Source: JBCCMQ01 sp039026235 (lineage in GTDB: Bacteria; Pseudomonadota; Alphaproteobacteria; Rhodobacterales; Rhodobacteraceae). Taken from it: a stretch of 64,000 nt of DNA. The notes under the pieces are model-generated. The model made no database searches, was not told the origin of the DNA, and saw only the letters and a list, made by a program, of their open reading frames with translations. Of the stretch, positions 9,276-17,566 are shown one piece after another. The translations under genes were made by a program, and so were the position numbers. Location of the stretch: the NCBI GenBank assembly GCA_039026235.1, contig JBCCMQ010000006.1, positions 113,832 to 177,831 of the forward strand. Reading direction: 5' to 3'. The stretch's first letter is position 1. Each line of letters begins with the position of its first letter.

Positions 9276-10673
9276 ATGACCGACAGCGATGACACGTCTG
9301 AGAAAACCTGTGGTGACGACAGCGTATACGGATCGGACTATCTATCGGCGCCCCTTGCCGCGCGCGGCTTTCCGGGCGGCGAGAACGACCCCCGAAAGGT
9401 CTATGCCGCCATTCGTGACGAGCTGATGCTTGACGGCAATGCCCGCCAGAACCTCGCCACCTTTTGTCAGACCTATGAAGAGCCCGAGGTGCATCAGTTG
9501 ATGGACGGCTGCATCGACAAGAACATGGTTGATAAGGACGAATATCCGCAAACCGCCGAGATCGAGATGCGCTGTGTGCGGATGCTGGCCGACCTCTGGC
9601 ACGCGCCTTACGCCGAAGAGGGCACCGGGTGTTCGACGACCGGCTCAAGCGAGGCCGCGATGCTGGGCGGGCTGGCCATGAAAAGGCGCTGGGAGGCGCG
9701 ACGCCGCGCCGCGGGCAAACCGACCGACAAGCCCAATCTGATCACCGGGCCTGTGCAGATCTGCTGGCACAAGTTCACCCGCTACTGGGACGTCGAGCAT
9801 CGCGAGATCCCGATGGAGGACGGGCGGCTTTTGATGACACCCGAAGAGGTGCTGGCGCGCTGCGATGACAAAACCATCGGTGTGGTGCCGACGCTGGGTG
9901 TAACATTCACCGGACACTACGAGCCGGTCGAAGCGGTGGCCGCGGCGCTGGACGGGCTTCAGGCAAAAACAGGTCTTGATGTTCCGATCCACGTCGATGG
10001 GGCGTCGGGTGGCTTTCTGGCGCCCTTTTGCGCGCCCGAGATCACCTGGGATTTCCGGCTGCCACGCGTGAAATCGATCAATGCCTCGGGCCACAAATTC
10101 GGCCTGGCCCCACTTGGCGTCGGCTGGATCATGTGGCGCGAGGCTGCGGATTTGCCCGATGATCTGGTGTTCTGGGTGAACTATCTGGGCGGAAACATGC
10201 GCGACATCGCCCTGAACTTTTCGCGCCCGGGCGGCCAGGTGGCCTGCCAGTACTACAACTTCCTGAGGCTAGGGCGCGACGGCTACGCCAAGGTCCACGG
10301 CGCCTGCTATGACACGGCGCGCGCGCTGGCGGAAGCGATCGCGGCGCTAGGGCCCTTCGAGGTTCTGTTCGATGGCGATCCGTCTTCGGGCATCCCGGCC
10401 CTGTGCTGGAAGCTGAAGCCGGGCGTCGATCCCGGTTTCAACCTTTTCGATCTGGCGGACCGGCTGCGGGTCTACGGCTGGCAGGTGCCGGCCTATGCGC
10501 TGCCGGCAAATTGCCAGTCGACCGCGATCCAGCGCATTCTGGTGCGCCAGGGTGTCAGCCGGGATCTGGCCAGCCTGCTGATCCGCGACATGCAAAAAGC
10601 CATGGACCATCTTGAACAGCACCAGGCCGGACCATCGCTGGACGCCCGCGCGGCGTCCTGCTTTCACCACTGA
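9276..10673 (+). CDS. gadB: Glutamate decarboxylase
   Basis: This PLP enzyme converts glutamate plus a proton to GABA and CO2, usually for acid resistance or GABA production. The chosen ATG (9276, with GGAG 7 bp upstream) gives 465 residues, the normal family length. The PLP Schiff-base lysine is Lys274 in SINASGHKFG, the PLP-ring aspartate is Asp241 in IHVDGASGG, and GCSTTGSSEA (118-127) is conserved. The C-terminal tail ends in HH, as in E. coli GadB, where it takes part in pH-dependent closure. Its stop overlaps the next gene's ATG (TGATG). No GABA/glutamate antiporter gene is adjacent. Confidence 0.95.
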   Translation: MTDSDDTSEKTCGDDSVYGSDYLSAPLAARGFPGGENDPRKVYAAIRDELMLDGNARQNLATFCQTYEEPEVHQLMDGCIDKNMVDKDEYPQTAEIEMRCVRMLADLWHAPYAEEGTGCSTTGSSEAAMLGGLAMKRRWEARRRAAGKPTDKPNLITGPVQICWHKFTRYWDVEHREIPMEDGRLLMTPEEVLARCDDKTIGVVPTLGVTFTGHYEPVEAVAAALDGLQAKTGLDVPIHVDGASGGFLAPFCAPEITWDFRLPRVKSINASGHKFGLAPLGVGWIMWREAADLPDDLVFWVNYLGGNMRDIALNFSRPGGQVACQYYNFLRLGRDGYAKVHGACYDTARALAEAIAALGPFEVLFDGDPSSGIPALCWKLKPGVDPGFNLFDLADRLRVYGWQVPAYALPANCQSTAIQRILVRQGVSRDLASLLIRDMQKAMDHLEQHQAGPSLDARAASCFHH

Positions 10674-11515
10674 TGACAGACACTGGCGCGGCGCCCGAAG
10701 CCATCACGTCCAGGGGCCCCGGCCCGTTTGTAACCGAGCGGCACTATCAGTTTCAGGGCCGCCGCCATGTCTGGCGGTCCCGTGACCACAGGCGGGGCCT
10801 GCGCCGTGCCTTTCGTCCCGGTGGCATGCCGGAATGGCGCCCGGAGGTTCTGAACACGTGGATCGGTCTGGGCTTTGCCCTGGGCTCTGCCCTGTTCATC
10901 ACTGGCTCGGTGCTGGCGCTTGGCCCGTCGCTTGCCGCGGCATTGGGGCTGAGCACGTTCCAGGTCAACGCGGTCTTCTTCATCGGGTCGATCTTTTTCA
11001 CGGCCGCCGCCTATCTGCAGCTTTACCAGGCGGCCAACGCGCCAGACGTGGCGGCGGCACGTCCCGCCCCTGCCCGGCCTGCACTTATCGGATGGCTGCC
11101 CCATGAGATCGGCTGGCTCAGTTCCTTCATGCAGTTCTGTGGCACGGTTCTGTTCAACATCAGCACCTTGGCCGCGCTTTGGGTGTCGGGCAGCTGGCTG
11201 CGAGAGGATCTGACAATCTGGATACCCGACATTTTCGGGTCCATTCTGTTCCTCCTGTCCGGCTATCTGGCCTTTGCCGAGACGGCCCACGCCTTTTTCG
11301 CATGGCAGCCCAGTCGGCTTTCCTGGTGGGTGGTGGCGGTGAACCTTGCCGGGTGCGTGGCCTTCATGGTTTCGGCCATCTATGCATTCGTGCCCAGTGG
11401 CGGCGCGTCACCCGACATGGCGGCCAGGGCGGTGCTTTGGACCCTTTACGGCGCCAACTGCTTTTTGATTGGCGCAGTGCTGCAGCTTTTCGAGGAGACA
11501 TTCGAGCAGCCCTAG
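10673..11515 (+). CDS. YrhK-like integral membrane protein coupled to gadB
   Basis: This 280-residue protein has about six hydrophobic helices after a charged N-terminal region. Examples are the segments near residues 65-85 (WIGLGFALGSALFITGSVL), 105-122, 155-175, 190-210, 225-245 and 255-272. The repeated pattern of paired helices with GS/GxF motifs and the C-terminal LFEETFE resemble YrhK-domain proteins. The start overlaps the gadB stop by one base, so the two are translationally coupled and probably work together. The role is unknown; transport or sensing linked to glutamate/GABA is only an inference from position. Confidence 0.7.
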   Translation: MTDTGAAPEAITSRGPGPFVTERHYQFQGRRHVWRSRDHRRGLRRAFRPGGMPEWRPEVLNTWIGLGFALGSALFITGSVLALGPSLAAALGLSTFQVNAVFFIGSIFFTAAAYLQLYQAANAPDVAAARPAPARPALIGWLPHEIGWLSSFMQFCGTVLFNISTLAALWVSGSWLREDLTIWIPDIFGSILFLLSGYLAFAETAHAFFAWQPSRLSWWVVAVNLAGCVAFMVSAIYAFVPSGGASPDMAARAVLWTLYGANCFLIGAVLQLFEETFEQP

Positions 11516-11581
11516 GCCACCGTGGCCGTCCCGGGGCTGTCCCGTGGTTATCCCGGGGCCGTGTGCCATGGAGGACGGTGG

Positions 11582-12520
11582 TTAGCCGCCGCCCGCTGCC
11601 ATCGGGGCCGGTCGGTGGACCGCGACGCCAGCCATCACCAGCGCCACGCCAAGGATGTCCATGGCCGTGGGGATCTGGCGAAGGACGACAAGCCCGATGA
11701 CTGTCGCGGTCGCCGGCAGAAGCGCCAAAAGCAAGGCGAAACTGGCCCGTGGCAGGCGCGCCATGGCCAGCTGATCGCAAACGTACGGAATGACCGACGA
11801 ACAGATCCCGACGCCAATCCCCGCCAGCACCAGCATCGGCGCACCGAAAGCCCCCACGGCCTGAACGAAGCCAATGGGCATCACGAAGACGAAGGCCACG
11901 GTCATGGCGGCGCCCAGCCGCTCGACACCGCCGCCTGCGTTGCCTTGCGAAATCCGGTGGCCCAGGACGATGTAGACGACGAAGAGTGCCCCGTTGAGCA
12001 CGGCCCAGAACAGACCCAAGAGGTCGGTCCTGCGCACCGACGCCTCGACCGCAAGAAGCGATGGCAGATCGATCAGAAGACCGACGCCCAGAAGGGTCAC
12101 GCCCAAGGCCAGCAAATTCCGCAGGGTTCGCAGACCCCAGAGCGCGATGCCAATGGTGCCGACGAACTCAATCGCCGCCACGAGGGCAATCGGCAGCCGG
12201 TCCAGGGCCAGATAAAAGGCGCTGTTCATCACAGCCAGGCAAAGGCCCAGCGCCACAAGCCATGCCCGTTCGCGGTTGGACGATCTGGCAAAGGTCCGCC
12301 ACGGCCGGGTCAGCGGGATGAACACAAGCGCCGCCGACGCGATGCGGAACCAGGCGACGCCCAGAACCCCGACCACCGGAAAAAGCAGCACGGCGCAGGC
12401 CGGCCCGAGGTAATGGAACACCGCCGAGACAGCGAACCAGACGTGGGGCGGCACCGTCCGCGACAGCCGTGACAGACCGATTGCGCCGGGTGCCGCAGTC
12501 TCTGGGGGTTGATCGCGCAT
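11582..12520 (-). CDS. EamA-family (RhtA-like) inner-membrane exporter
   Basis: This drug/metabolite-transporter superfamily protein has ten predicted transmembrane helices in two EamA repeats. The segments GVGLLIDLPSL and PYVCDQLAMARLP resemble RhtA-type threonine/homoserine exporters. The ATG at 12520 gives 312 residues. The open frame extends to 12565, but that start would leave only 2 bp to the divergent Lrp gene and no room for promoters; no strong RBS decides. The divergent Lrp/AsnC gene suggests amino-acid-responsive control of amino-acid export. Confidence 0.82.
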   Translation of the reverse strand: MRDQPPETAAPGAIGLSRLSRTVPPHVWFAVSAVFHYLGPACAVLLFPVVGVLGVAWFRIASAALVFIPLTRPWRTFARSSNRERAWLVALGLCLAVMNSAFYLALDRLPIALVAAIEFVGTIGIALWGLRTLRNLLALGVTLLGVGLLIDLPSLLAVEASVRRTDLLGLFWAVLNGALFVVYIVLGHRISQGNAGGGVERLGAAMTVAFVFVMPIGFVQAVGAFGAPMLVLAGIGVGICSSVIPYVCDQLAMARLPRASFALLLALLPATATVIGLVVLRQIPTAMDILGVALVMAGVAVHRPAPMAAGGG

Positions 12521-12567
12521 CCGATCATATTGCAAGGTAAATCCCATTAGATATATGGAGATCATCT

Positions 12568-13071
12568 ATGGTTTCGACCGCAGAATCTTTGGATAGAAAG
12601 GTAAAGTCGAAAGAAAGCCTTCGAATCGCAGAAACCGGGATTGACGCCATTGACGCGGCGATTCTGCGCGAACTGGCCGCGGACGCCCGCATTCCGCGGG
12701 CGGCGCTGGCCCGGCGCGTCGGCCTGTCGGCGCCCAGCGTTGCCGACCGAATACGCCGGTTGGAGGGGGCCGGGATTATCACCGGCTATGGCGCGCGCAT
12801 CGATCCGTCTCGTCTGGGCTATGGGCTGACAGTGCTGATCCGGGCGAGACCGCTGCCGGGCGAGATGGGCCGGATGATCGAAGCGATCCGGCAGACACCG
12901 CAGATCGTGGCCTGCGACCGCGTGTCGGGTGAAGACTGTTTCGTGGCCCGCGCCCATGTCCGCGATGTGGCGGAGATGGAAGCCGTGATCGACCGGATCG
13001 TGCCTTTCGGAGCGACCAATTCATCGATCGTGCAATCGTCACCGGTGAAAGAGCGACTGGTCGAACTCTGA
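12568..13071 (+). CDS. Lrp/AsnC-family transcriptional regulator
   Basis: This 167-residue protein has an N-terminal extension of about 25 residues and an AsnC-type winged HTH at about 27-75 (IDAIDAAILRELAADARIPR, with recognition helix SAPSVADRIRRLEGAG). A RAM ligand-binding domain follows at about 85-160. A GGAG motif precedes the ATG closely. Divergent orientation from the EamA exporter is the usual arrangement for an Lrp-type activator of an amino-acid exporter. The ligand is not predictable. Confidence 0.9.
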   Translation: MVSTAESLDRKVKSKESLRIAETGIDAIDAAILRELAADARIPRAALARRVGLSAPSVADRIRRLEGAGIITGYGARIDPSRLGYGLTVLIRARPLPGEMGRMIEAIRQTPQIVACDRVSGEDCFVARAHVRDVAEMEAVIDRIVPFGATNSSIVQSSPVKERLVEL

Positions 13072-13120
13072 CAAGCCGCCGTGGTACGCGGCTGTCCTCC
13101 GGAAGGCCGCGCCGATGCAA

Positions 13121-14416
13121 TCAGCCCGGATTGGCATCCTTCGCGACCGGCACCTGATCGCCCGCAGGTCTCAGGAAGCCGACCGCGACAGCCGAGCAGA
13201 CGACCATCGCGGCGGCGCAACCAAGCATGAGTGACAGCCCGCCGATCTGGTAGGTCAGGCCAGACAAAAGCGTGCCCAGAAGCCGCCCCGCCGCATTGGC
13301 CATGTAGTAAAACCCCACGTCCATGGTGACCCGGTCCGCCCCGGTGAAGGACAGGATCAGGTAGGAATGCAGCGATGAGTTGATCGCGAAGATCGCTCCA
13401 AAGACCAGCAGCCCCGCGACCAGGGTGACCGTCAGCCATATCTGCGGCTGACCGGCGGCGACCGAAGCCAAAGCGAGCGCCGCCGGCACCAGAGCAAGCG
13501 ACCCGGCCCAGCCCCGGGCGGCCCGGACAAGATCAGCTTCGGGCCGGGATCTCGCCCGCAGGATGCGGGGCGCAAGGGCCTGGACCGCCCCGTAAAGGAT
13601 CACCCAACCGGCCATGAACGCCCCGATCAGGAAGAAGGCCGCGCGATTTCCGCTGACGGTTCCGTCCGAGAGGACGGCGTAGAAATAGATCGGGATGCCG
13701 ACGACGAACCAGACATCCCGCGCCCCGAAAAGAAACACCCGGGCGAGGCTCAGCCAGCTGACGTTGGCCGAGGTCGGCAACACCTCGGCGAAGCGGGCGC
13801 TTTTCCGACCCCGGGGAAGCCCCGGCGGCATGGCCAGCAAAACCGCCAGAAGGATGGCCCCCAGAAACGCCGCCATGCCGAGAACCGACCAGCCGAAACC
13901 GACCGTGGCCAAAAGGGCCGCACCAAGCAGGAATCCCAGCCCCTTGACCATGTTCTTGGACCCGGTCAGCAGCGCGACCCAACGAAAAAGCGCCCCGTCC
14001 GCCGCCGGCGCCAGCAGTTTCACCGCCGATTTGGAAGACATCTTGGCAAGGTCCTTCGCGACCCCGCTTGCCCCCTGAACAAGCATGACAAAGACAACGG
14101 AGGCCGCAAGCGCCCAGCCCGGGTCAAGCTGGGCCAGCGCCAGAAGAGCCAGAACCTGAAGGCCAAGCCCCGCGTAAAGCGTGGCGGCAAGCCCGAAACG
14201 CGCCGCGATCCACCCTGCGCACAGATTGGTGACAACGCCCGCGATTTCATACAGCACAAAGAGATAGGCCAGCTGGACCGGCGAGAAGCCCAGCGTATGA
14301 AAATGCAAAAGGACCAGCATGCGCAGCGCGCCATCGGTGAGCATGAAAGCCCAGTAGGACGCCGTGACGGCGATGTAGGCGGGCAGGCCATCGGGCCGTG
14401 CCGTGCTGTCCGTCAC
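13121..14416 (-). CDS. arsJ: ArsJ organoarsenical efflux permease
   Basis: This 431-residue MFS protein has about twelve transmembrane helices. The segment ASGVAKDLAKMSSKSAVK at about 109-126 and the gene context identify the ArsJ family, which exports 1-arseno-3-phosphoglycerate. That unstable compound is made by the adjacent GAPDH from glyceraldehyde-3-phosphate and arsenate; outside, it hydrolyses back to arsenate, giving net arsenate resistance. Its start overlaps the gapdh stop (ATGA). It is the third gene of the ars operon. Confidence 0.92.
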   Translation of the reverse strand: MTDSTARPDGLPAYIAVTASYWAFMLTDGALRMLVLLHFHTLGFSPVQLAYLFVLYEIAGVVTNLCAGWIAARFGLAATLYAGLGLQVLALLALAQLDPGWALAASVVFVMLVQGASGVAKDLAKMSSKSAVKLLAPAADGALFRWVALLTGSKNMVKGLGFLLGAALLATVGFGWSVLGMAAFLGAILLAVLLAMPPGLPRGRKSARFAEVLPTSANVSWLSLARVFLFGARDVWFVVGIPIYFYAVLSDGTVSGNRAAFFLIGAFMAGWVILYGAVQALAPRILRARSRPEADLVRAARGWAGSLALVPAALALASVAAGQPQIWLTVTLVAGLLVFGAIFAINSSLHSYLILSFTGADRVTMDVGFYYMANAAGRLLGTLLSGLTYQIGGLSLMLGCAAAMVVCSAVAVGFLRPAGDQVPVAKDANPG

Positions 14417-15411
14417 AGGCTGTCTCCGACCATTGCGGCCACATCGACCAGCCGGTGCGCATAGCCCATCTCGTTGTCGTACCAGGCGTAGACCTTCACC
14501 TGCGTGCCGTTGACCACCATCGTGGACGGGGCATCGATGATGCCCGACCGGCTGTCGTTGGTATAGTCGGCCGAGACGAGCGGGCGCTCTTCATAACCCA
14601 GGATGCCCTTGAGCGGCCCGTGGGCGGCGGCCTTGAAAAACGCGTTGACCTCTTCAGCGGTGGTCGCACGTTCAACTTCAAAGACACAGTCGGTCAGCGA
14701 TGCGTTCAAAAGCGGCACGCGTACGGCGTGCCCGTTCAGCCGCCCCTTGAGTTCCGGGTAGATCAGCGTGATGGCCGTGGCGCTGCCGGTCGTGGTCGGG
14801 ATCAGCGAATTCAAAGCCGACCGGGCGCGGCGCAGGTCCTTGGCGGGCCGGTCGACGATGGTCTGCGTGTTCGTCACATCGTGGATTGTGGTGATCGCGC
14901 CGTGCTTGATCCGCAGGTTTTCGTGGATGACCTTGACCACCGGCGCCAGGCAATTGGTCGTGCAACTGGCCGCCGTCACGATGCGGTGGCGATCCGCCTG
15001 ATAGGCGGTCTGATTGACACCGTAGACGATGTTGACCGCATCCCCGTCCTTGACCGGGGCCGAGACGACCACCTTCTTGACACCGGCTTCGAGGTAGGGC
15101 GCGATCATGCGGTCTGATTTGAATTTGCCGGTGCAGTCGATGACGACGTCGACGCCCTTCAGCGGCAGATCCGAGAGGTCGGACGTGCCGATGAACGGCA
15201 GGCGCTGACCGTCGATGGTCACGCTGTCATGGTCATGTGAGAAATCGGCCCGCCAGCGTCCGTGGACGGTGTCGAATTCAAGAAGATGCGCGTGCATTTC
15301 GGGACCGCCCAAAGCGTCGTTGATCCAGGCGATGGTAGTGCCGCGGGCGAGCAGCGGTTTCAGGGCGAGCTTGCCGATGCGGCCCAGGCCGTTCAGGGCG
15401 TAGACGGTCAT
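14413..15411 (-). CDS. ArsJ-associated glyceraldehyde-3-phosphate dehydrogenase
   Basis: This 332-residue NAD-dependent GAPDH has the catalytic Cys150 in AASCTTNC and a Rossmann start at residues 5-13 (ALNGLGRIG). Here it is predicted to use arsenate in place of phosphate, forming 1-arseno-3-phosphoglycerate for export by ArsJ. Both ends overlap neighbouring genes by four bases (ATGA), so expression is tightly coupled. The embedding with ArsR-ArsC and ArsJ sets it apart from a housekeeping glycolytic gap gene. Confidence 0.93.
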   Translation of the reverse strand: MTVYALNGLGRIGKLALKPLLARGTTIAWINDALGGPEMHAHLLEFDTVHGRWRADFSHDHDSVTIDGQRLPFIGTSDLSDLPLKGVDVVIDCTGKFKSDRMIAPYLEAGVKKVVVSAPVKDGDAVNIVYGVNQTAYQADRHRIVTAASCTTNCLAPVVKVIHENLRIKHGAITTIHDVTNTQTIVDRPAKDLRRARSALNSLIPTTTGSATAITLIYPELKGRLNGHAVRVPLLNASLTDCVFEVERATTAEEVNAFFKAAAHGPLKGILGYEERPLVSADYTNDSRSGIIDAPSTMVVNGTQVKVYAWYDNEMGYAHRLVDVAAMVGDSL

Positions 15412-16253
15412 CGGGCCCCGGTGTCCGCTGTCTGGCCGATCTGATCCACGGCGCGCTGCAGCGAGATCCGGTCAAGTGACGCGAACGGCAGCGCCGCAAA
15501 GGCGGCGATGCGGTTTTGCAGGGCGCCGTAGGTCTGATGAAAGACCAGGTTCTTTTCCGCCTTGGTGCCTTCGACCTTGGCCGGGTCGGGCAGGCCCCAA
15601 TGGCCACTGATCGGCTGACCCGGCCACGGCGGGCATTCTTCGTTGGCGGCAAGGTCGCAGACGGTGAACACGAAATCGAAGTCCGGGGCGCCATCGCCCT
15701 GAAATTCGGCAATGTTCTTTGGGCGCAGGACCGACACATCATGGCCGTTCAGGGCCAGAACATCCAGCGCGAACGGGTTGAGTTCCGACCCGTGTTCCGT
15801 GCCCGCTGAACAGGCGACAAAGCGGTCGCCCGCCGCGTCGCGCAAGATGCTTTCGGCAAAGATCGAGCGCGCCGAATTGCCGGTACAGACAAAGAGAACG
15901 TGATACTTGCGGTCGGCCGCCCGTTCTGGCTCGGGCTGGCCGGCCGGGGCGTGCGTCGTGCAGATTTCAGGGCGGCCCCGGCAACAGTCGCGGAAGAGAA
16001 AATCCATGGTGTCGCGGGCACTGTCCATGTCGATGGCGTAGCGCAGAGATGTGCCTGCGCGTTCCTGCGTCAGGAGCCCGACCTGCATGAGCGCATTCAC
16101 ATAGGTCGAAAGCGTGTTCGGCTTCAGCGACAATGCGCGGGCCAGTTCGGTCGCCGGAACCCGGTCGGGATAGCGACGCATCAGAAGACGGAACAGGGCC
16201 AGCCGTTGCGGGTGGCCGAGCGCAGACAGACGGTCTGGAATCGTTGTTTCCAT
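15408..16253 (-). CDS. ArsR-ArsC fusion: arsenic repressor plus arsenate-reductase-like domain
   Basis: One 281-residue chain joins two functions. Residues 1-100 form an ArsR winged HTH (LSLKPNTLSTYVNALMQVG near 41-59), followed by a cysteine cluster Cys90-Cys91 and Cys98 that could bind As(III). Residues 116-255 form a low-molecular-weight phosphatase/thioredoxin-type arsenate reductase domain, with the P-loop Cys123-Arg129 (CTGNSAR), a further cysteine in FTVCD and the acid loop GLPDPA. The gene heads the operon. A perfect inverted repeat touches its start codon (16254-16273), suggesting autorepression. No conventional RBS is visible, so a leaderless message is possible. Confidence 0.92.
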   Translation of the reverse strand: METTIPDRLSALGHPQRLALFRLLMRRYPDRVPATELARALSLKPNTLSTYVNALMQVGLLTQERAGTSLRYAIDMDSARDTMDFLFRDCCRGRPEICTTHAPAGQPEPERAADRKYHVLFVCTGNSARSIFAESILRDAAGDRFVACSAGTEHGSELNPFALDVLALNGHDVSVLRPKNIAEFQGDGAPDFDFVFTVCDLAANEECPPWPGQPISGHWGLPDPAKVEGTKAEKNLVFHQTYGALQNRIAAFAALPFASLDRISLQRAVDQIGQTADTGAR

Positions 16254-16273
16254 AATTCATGAATATATGAATT
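16254..16273. promoter_or_regulatory. Candidate ArsR operator at the start of the arsenate operon
   Basis: A perfect inverted repeat, AATTCAT (16254-16260) and ATGAATT (16267-16273) with a 6-bp spacer, lies immediately upstream of the ATG at 16253. ArsR repressors bind such AT-rich dyads. On the minus strand the centre reads TATATT, a plausible -10 element about 8 bases from the A of the ATG, so repression and a leaderless start could coincide. Confidence 0.65.
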
Positions 16274-16375
16274 AGTAGGGATAGGTTAAGTGAAACATTT
16301 GTAAAACCCGGCACCGGTATCTCCGGGCAAGGTGCCTGCGGCGGGATGGTCCGGTCGGGGGCCGACCGCGTCTTG

Positions 16376-17551
16376 TCAGGGGATCTGATCGGCCATGATG
16401 CGGGCGTAGATGTCCGGGTCGGTGATGCCCTCGGACCCGATCAGCAGAACGCGCGACTGATCATCGAGACAAAGCTTGTCCCAGAGCGCGGGCAGCCGCG
16501 CGACCTCCAGCAGCGCGGCGAGCCCCGCAACGCCGCTTTCCCCGCTTTCGATCGCCGGATCGTCACCGCATGGACGGGCAAGCAGCCGGACGGCAGGGGG
16601 CACCAGCGCATCATCAATGGCCAGAAAGTCAGACGCTTCGCTGGCCAGGATCGGCCAGGCCATGGGAGAGGGCACGCCACAGGACAGGCCGGCCATGATG
16701 GTTTCGTCGGCGATATCGACGCTGGTCGGCGCGTCCTGACGTGCGCTTTCGAACAGGCACGCGGCGCGCTGGGGTTCAACGATGCAGACCAGCGGCGCAA
16801 CCGGACCCCAAAGCTGACGCAGCGCGGCGGCGACACTGGCCGCAAGGCCGCCGACCCCGCCCTGCAAAAAGACATGGGTGGGCGGCACGTCGACCGCATC
16901 GAAGATTTCGCGCACCATCACGCCGTAGCCCGCCATCACGTCGCGCGGCGGGTCCGAGTACCCGGGCCAGGACGTGTCCGAGACCACGAACCAGCCATTG
17001 GCGGCTGCCTCGTCCCGGCAGAGCGCGACGGATGCATCATAATCACCGTCGATCCGGACCACTTCGGCCCCGAAGTCGCGCATGGCCCGGGCGCGGCCGT
17101 CGCTGACCTCGGCATGAATGTAGATGCGGCAGGGCACGCCGAACCTTTGGCATCCCCAGGCGAGCGATCTTCCGTGGTTGCCATCGGTCGCCGAGACCAG
17201 GGTGATCTTGGCCACCTCGTCTTTCCAAAGGCCCGCCCGAATGTCGGCCAGCGCCACGTCGGCGCCGGTACGCCGGGTGATTTCGCGCTGCAGGACACGC
17301 AGCGCCGCATAGGCGCCGCCAAGGGCCTTGAAGCTGCCGATGCCGAAGCGGGGGCCTTCGTCCTTGTAGTGGATGCGGGTCACGCCCAGATCGGCCGCAA
17401 GGGCCGGCAGCGACCAGAGCGGCGTGGGGCTGTACCCTTCCCAGGCGGTGATCTCGGCCGCAGCACGGTCAAAGTCATCTTCCGTCAGGACCGACCGAAA
17501 CTCGGGACCGAAACGGGGTTGGCCAGGCTGATGCAGGATTGCCTCGGTCAT
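16376..17551 (-). CDS. Diaminopropionate ammonia-lyase
   Basis: This fold-type II PLP enzyme is predicted to break down 2,3-diaminopropionate to pyruvate and two ammonia. The start at 17551 (GGAGGG upstream) gives 391 residues. The PLP lysine is Lys75 in GIGSFKALGG, and SATDGNHGRSLAWG is the substrate/cofactor loop. GGVGGLAA is the phosphate-binding glycine loop, and the SGESG motif near the C-terminus is typical of DpaL/YgeX rather than plain threonine dehydratase. The M20 amidohydrolase ends 15 bp upstream, so they form an operon, with a divergent Lrp regulator. Confidence 0.85.
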   Translation of the reverse strand: MTEAILHQPGQPRFGPEFRSVLTEDDFDRAAAEITAWEGYSPTPLWSLPALAADLGVTRIHYKDEGPRFGIGSFKALGGAYAALRVLQREITRRTGADVALADIRAGLWKDEVAKITLVSATDGNHGRSLAWGCQRFGVPCRIYIHAEVSDGRARAMRDFGAEVVRIDGDYDASVALCRDEAAANGWFVVSDTSWPGYSDPPRDVMAGYGVMVREIFDAVDVPPTHVFLQGGVGGLAASVAAALRQLWGPVAPLVCIVEPQRAACLFESARQDAPTSVDIADETIMAGLSCGVPSPMAWPILASEASDFLAIDDALVPPAVRLLARPCGDDPAIESGESGVAGLAALLEVARLPALWDKLCLDDQSRVLLIGSEGITDPDIYARIMADQIP

Positions 17552-17566
17552 GTCCGGACCCTCCAT

